The position numbers and the translations under genes were made by a program. From UBA11051 sp964390495 (lineage in GTDB: Bacteria > Armatimonadota > Zipacnadia > Zipacnadales > UBA11051): a stretch of 64,000 bases of DNA. The notes beneath the pieces are model-generated. The model made no database searches, was not told the origin of the DNA, and saw nothing but the letters and a program-made list of their open reading frames with translations. The first letter of the stretch is position 1, and the number at the start of each line of letters is the position of its first letter. Shown in pieces: positions 60,776-64,000 of this stretch. The stretch is taken from the NCBI GenBank assembly GCA_964390495.1, contig CAYMIN010000015.1:32228-96227 (forward strand). The letters are read 5' to 3'.

Positions 60776-61420
60776 CTACCACCATCTGAAGTAGGTGTAG
60801 TAATCGTCGGTCGTCACCCTCTGCCCCAGGTTCATCCACTTGGCGTGCCCGTCGCAGAAAGCGAAGTTGTCGCCGTCGCTGTGGATCTGGGGCAGACAAG
60901 CGGACGCGCAATAGGAATACATCACTGCATCGCCGCCCAGCGGGTAACGGGGCCCGAACATGATTATGTTGGTTGGCATCGGCATTTCGTCCCAGACAAA
61001 TCCCGCTGTGTAAGGGTCAGTTGAGGTTGCGCTGTAAAGGTACCCGCAGCCGACGTAGTTGTAGCCGTAACTGTTGGGATCTCTCCCCGGGTTGAACTTG
61101 TAGCTCTCGCACTTGAGGATATCGTCGTTCTTCATGTAGGGGATCAGGGTCTCGTGCCAGCGCCAATAGCCAACAGCAGAGGTATAACCGCGCGGGCTGG
61201 TACCGCCAGGGGTGTTGGCCATGACGCACCACAGATTGTGCCCATCATGATCCGATATGTATATCAATCCCGCCAGGCTCAACTCCTTCAGGTTGTTGAT
61301 ACATGCCGTCGCGTTGGCCTTCTCGCGCGCCCGCTCGAACACGGGGAAAAGAATCGCCGCGAGAATCGCGATGATCGCGATTACCACTAACAGCTCAATC
61401 AGCGTGAAGCCTCTTCTCAT
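60776..61420 (-). CDS. Prepilin-like protein A2
   Basis: 214 residues from ATG 61420 (GAGGAGG upstream). Leader MRRG, then FTLIELLVVIAIIAILAA and FPVFERAREKANATAC. It shares with A1 the segments ILKCESYKFNPGRDPNSYGY, IIMFGPRYPLGGD, ACLPQIHSDGDNFAFCDGHA and the Trp end. It is the second gene of the minus-strand series. Confidence 0.9.
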   Translation of the reverse strand: MRRGFTLIELLVVIAIIAILAAILFPVFERAREKANATACINNLKELSLAGLIYISDHDGHNLWCVMANTPGGTSPRGYTSAVGYWRWHETLIPYMKNDDILKCESYKFNPGRDPNSYGYNYVGCGYLYSATSTDPYTAGFVWDEMPMPTNIIMFGPRYPLGGDAVMYSYCASACLPQIHSDGDNFAFCDGHAKWMNLGQRVTTDDYYTYFRWW

Positions 61421-61642
61421 GGCACTTCCTCCTCCACTTTTTGCACTATCAGTCGGGCACCCACCCCGACGGATTCGGGTACCCACCCCAAGGAGTGGGT
61501 GCGGCCCTTCACCTGTCCCAGACGACACTGCACAATGCCTCGATCTGGCGGGCGGCCCCTGCCTGGTTGCGCGAGCTCGCGAATTCCTCTGAGTTCAAGC
61601 TTACTCGCTCAAGTGGCTCCCCCCGCCAGACGCCATACCCGG
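61421..61642 (-). other. Repeat-containing spacer between prepilin genes B2 and A2
   Basis: 222 bases. At 61455-61502 two near direct repeats, GGGCACCCACCCCGACGG and GGGTACCCACCCCAAGG, are followed by AGTGGGTGC, so alternative hairpins can form. No gene is seen. Confidence 0.4.
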
Positions 61643-62434
61643 CTAGCCCTCGTATGTCGGCAGCCAGAATGCGCACGCCGTGTCGTTGGGCTTCTTGAGT
61701 CTCATCTGGTACTTCGCCGCCGTCCACGGCACCCTGGTGACGTACCCGCCATCCCAGGCGTCATCGGGAACATTGCTATCCTTCATCCACTTGGCATGGC
61801 CGTCACAGAAGCCGATGTTGAGGCCCTCATTGTGGCGGTCGAGGGCAAGATTGGTGCGGCCATTGTCGTTGTCGGTCGCAATGCCGCGCGTGCGATAGTC
61901 CCATAGCAGACAATCAATGATGTGAGAGCCGGTGTCACCCTTGTCGGCGACGCACATAGTCTCCGACGGGAGCTTGACGTCCTTGAGCTGGATCGGCCCG
62001 TAGCGTGCGTAGTAGGCGTACTCATAGGGAACGTCGCTGCGGTTACTCATGCCCAGCCATTCATTGTAGCCGTAGCTGATGTCGCTAAAGGAGGTGCCGC
62101 CGTCGTAGTGTATGCTCACCGAGGGGCAATTCAGGATCTGATAGTTCTTCATGTAGGGCCCTACGGAGCAGAACCAGGGCACGTACGCCGTTGTCGCCGT
62201 GCCGTTCGGGGTCGTCCAACTGCTCAGCGAGCGGATTACGCAGTTAGGAAAGCTCTGGTCGTAGTCGGTGATATACTGTTTGATGGCAAGCATGATTTGC
62301 TTGCAGTTAGAGAGACAGCTCGACTGGCGGGCCTTCTCTCGTGCCCGGGCGAACACCGGGAATAGGATCGCCGCCAGGATGGCGATAATGGCTATCACCA
62401 CCAGTAACTCAATTAACGTGAAACCCCTTCTCAT
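61643..62434 (-). CDS. Prepilin-like protein B2
   Basis: 263 residues with GAGGAGG upstream. Leader MRRG, then FTLIELLVVIAIIAILAA and FPVFARAREKARQSSCLSN. The middle has KQIMLAIKQYITDYDQSFP, GPYMKNYQILNCPSVSIHY and RYGPIQLKDVKLPSETMC. It closes with CDGHAKWMKDSNVPDDAWDGG and FWLPTYEG. It is the first gene of the minus-strand cluster, downstream of an extended -10 promoter at 62557-62562. Confidence 0.9.
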   Translation of the reverse strand: MRRGFTLIELLVVIAIIAILAAILFPVFARAREKARQSSCLSNCKQIMLAIKQYITDYDQSFPNCVIRSLSSWTTPNGTATTAYVPWFCSVGPYMKNYQILNCPSVSIHYDGGTSFSDISYGYNEWLGMSNRSDVPYEYAYYARYGPIQLKDVKLPSETMCVADKGDTGSHIIDCLLWDYRTRGIATDNDNGRTNLALDRHNEGLNIGFCDGHAKWMKDSNVPDDAWDGGYVTRVPWTAAKYQMRLKKPNDTACAFWLPTYEG

Positions 62435-62556
62435 AGCTCTTCCTCCTCAGATTCGGTGTAGGATCGCGGTGCCCCGCACTTTCGAAGATCGCTGCTCAAC
62501 TAACCTAGTTCGCCGCGCACCCAAGAACTCCTTCCCGCTGCCACCAACTCCCTTGC

Positions 62557-62562
62557 ATTATA
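62557..62562 (-). promoter_or_regulatory. Extended -10 promoter for the prepilin cluster
   Basis: On the minus strand, TGG then a perfect TATAAT (62562-62557) forms an extended -10. A possible TTGCAT -35 box lies 19 bases further upstream. The start codon of B2 is about 120 bases downstream. Confidence 0.5.
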
Positions 62563-62678
62563 CCACAATTCCACAGCGACCATGCAAGCTCCTTCCTCGA
62601 ATCGCGACAGAGCAAAAGAATCTCTGCCTGCGCCAACAGTCTGTCTGACTACTCTCCCCGCCATAGTCTGCATCGCGG

Positions 62679-62707
62679 TTGACTGTGCCACGCCTATCAG
62701 CTATGAT
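62679..62707 (+). promoter_or_regulatory. Sigma-70 promoter for the 62831 gene
   Basis: TTGACT (62679-62684), 17 bases, then TATGAT (62702-62707). This is near consensus, about 120 bases before the ATG. Confidence 0.6.
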
Positions 62708-62830
62708 AATCCTCACACATTCCGTTGCCCGCCTGCCACAGCAGCTTGCGGCGCGACATGCGCACGCGGAGCCGTCTAGCAGCGGCAATGGCGTCTGATG
62801 TCACCAAATCACCTGCGAGGGGTGTCTGTC

Positions 62831-63925
62831 ATGTCATACCGCCGCGCGCTGGTAACTGCGACCGTCGTCACTGTGCTCTTGGCTGTTTGTCTGCCCTTGC
62901 TGGCCCAGCAAGGTGCCGAGATCTGCATCGCCAACGGAATCGTCGCCCGCATCCGCGACAAGGGGCCGTACGCAAGCGTGGATGCGCGCGTGGCCGCAAT
63001 TGACAAGGGCATTGTCGAGGTCATCTCCAAGTACGACACCGAACACCCGCAGGTTTCCCTCAAGCAGAAAGACGGTATCTGGACCGTCTATTGCTGGGAC
63101 ATGGCCGTAATCGGCGTCTATCCGGCCGAAGCCGAGGCCAATAATCTACCCGCTGAGCAACTGGGGGCGCTGTGGGTGGAGAATTTCCGCAAGCGCCTCC
63201 CGCTGGCCACGCCGGTCAGCAAGATGGAGGACCCCTTCGGCGGCAAGACCGTGGCAACTCCCGCCACCACCCCCACTAGCCCCGAGACAGCTACCGCCAC
63301 GGCTGAGACCCCCGTCGCAGCCGCTACCACCACCACCCAGCCGACCGTGCAGCCGGCCGCTGAAGCCATCCCCGAAAGCGCCGCGCTGCTGCTAATCATA
63401 GACGCCTTGCGCATCAGCCGCGGTCTCGATGAAGACGAGTGGATTGACCAACGCACCCAGATCGCCCGCAACCTACTGGATAACCTGCGCCGCTTTGTCG
63501 CCGGCAAGCCGCTGACGAGCGAGCCGGTCACTGCCCCCGCTACCACAGCGCCGCTCACACCTGCGCCTGCCACCACCGTCGTTACACTCCCGACGACCGT
63601 TATCTCCCAGCCGCCGACCACCGAGCCTGCTGCGGGCGCTCCCGCCACCACTCCGACCACCGCAACGTCTGCCGTAGCAGGCGAACACGCCGGCGACCCG
63701 GCCTATGCCAAGGTGCCCCAGAAACAGCGTATCGGCCGCAAGTTCGATCTCGTCAAGGACCCCTTTTACGAGCTCAAGGCCCGGGACCCGGACCGTGCCA
63801 AGCCCATCGGCGATCTGCTGAAGGCCTCGCGCGCGCACTTCACCGCCGGCGAGTTCGACCTCTCCGAGGCCTGTGTGGACCAGGTTCTGCAGGCTCTGGG
63901 CATAGACCCGGCCGGCATCAAATAG
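62831..63925 (+). CDS. Secreted protein of unknown function with a Thr/Ala/Pro-rich linker
   Basis: 364 residues from ATG 62831 (GAGGGGTG upstream). A signal peptide (ALVTATVVTVLLAVCLPLLA) is followed by a small alpha/beta domain (about 25-125; ICIANGIVARIRDKGPY, VSLKQKDGIWTVYCWDMAVI) with two conserved-looking Cys. Two low-complexity Thr/Pro/Ala stretches (about 145-180 and 235-295) flank a short helical module (ALLLIIDALRISRGLDEDEW). The C-terminus (about 300-364) is helical. I recognise no family. The modular, linker-rich design suits a surface or periplasmic binding protein. Confidence 0.7.
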   Translation: MSYRRALVTATVVTVLLAVCLPLLAQQGAEICIANGIVARIRDKGPYASVDARVAAIDKGIVEVISKYDTEHPQVSLKQKDGIWTVYCWDMAVIGVYPAEAEANNLPAEQLGALWVENFRKRLPLATPVSKMEDPFGGKTVATPATTPTSPETATATAETPVAAATTTTQPTVQPAAEAIPESAALLLIIDALRISRGLDEDEWIDQRTQIARNLLDNLRRFVAGKPLTSEPVTAPATTAPLTPAPATTVVTLPTTVISQPPTTEPAAGAPATTPTTATSAVAGEHAGDPAYAKVPQKQRIGRKFDLVKDPFYELKARDPDRAKPIGDLLKASRAHFTAGEFDLSEACVDQVLQALGIDPAGIK

Positions 63926-64000
63926 CCAACGGCGGCCGACATAAGTATTCGTAACTACTCACGTTGTGGCTTGGCCTAACTCCCTAGCCCCCTTCCCTAC
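63926..64000. other. Right window edge
   Basis: 75 bases after the last stop, with no recognisable feature. Confidence 0.5.

Larger units (their letters stand above)
62435..62830. other. Divergent promoter region
   Basis: 396 bases without a gene. It holds the minus-strand promoter for the prepilin cluster (62557-62562) and the plus-strand promoter for the 62831 gene (62679-62707). Confidence 0.55.

Noticed and set aside
63118..63660. Minus-strand Val/Gly/Ala-rich open frame
   Set aside because: It is a shadow of the Thr/Ala/Pro-rich linker of the plus-strand secreted protein; low complexity explains the open frame.

Overview
The window is GC-rich bacterial chromosome and looks like an uncultured Armatimonadota-type organism or a close relative. 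The main clue is a set of five type II/IV prepilin-like proteins that all begin with the GFTLIELL cleavage motif and continue with FPVFxRARxKA. Chains of this kind are characteristic of that phylum, but the assignment is an inference. I see no rRNA, CRISPR array, transposase or phage module. One tRNA gene is present, tRNA-Leu(CAG) with an encoded CCA.

Layout. (1) 78-6511, plus strand: two tandem amidohydrolases, a sugar-nucleotidyltransferase-like protein, an M14-type peptidase, a VanZ-like protein, an HtrA protease and a methyltransferase. (2) 6633-10985: triosephosphate isomerase and a half-length type II secretion F-domain protein (minus strand), divergent from a PilB/GspE ATPase, which converges on a YebC-family regulator. 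(3) 11105-26247, minus strand: eight adjacent genes made of five tandem paralogues of a secreted beta-propeller protein, a GH30-like glycosidase, an M55 D-aminopeptidase and a sialidase-like protein. A short dead remnant of a further propeller copy is also present. (4) 26336-30876: an ECF sigma factor operon with a small membrane protein and a large membrane protein, a VIT-like membrane protein, the tRNA and a histidine phosphatase. (5) 30958-34294, minus strand: two B12-dependent-reductase-like iron-sulfur proteins and a sulfatase. (6) 34611-36448, plus strand: a double-GYF zinc-ribbon membrane protein and a lone prepilin-like protein. (7) 36459-50970, mainly minus strand: sugar and aminosugar type genes (three Gfo/Idh oxidoreductases, two DegT aminotransferases, two amidohydrolases, a polysaccharide deacetylase, a PIG-L deacetylase), with cysteine synthase, FolC and an M14 peptidase. 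A roughly 200-base multi-hairpin element lies inside the seven-gene minus-strand operon. (8) 51020-58832: two 1,276-1,278 residue secreted paralogues joining a lyase-like toroid and sandwich to an FG-GAP propeller. (9) 59019-62434: four prepilin-like genes in an A-B-A-B order. (10) 62831-63925: a secreted protein of unknown function.

Taken together the window suggests a saprophyte that processes sulfated, aminated or acetylated glycans outside the cell and converts the sugars inside. This rests on gene families (sulfatase, sialidase, GH30-like, lyase-like, deacetylases, Gfo/Idh, DegT); no substrate can be read from the sequence. The features most worth pursuing are the propeller array with its remnant and its apparent gene-conversion tract, the structured element at 41577-41776, the PilB neighbour with only half of a PilC, and the HtrA with Glu in place of the catalytic Asp.
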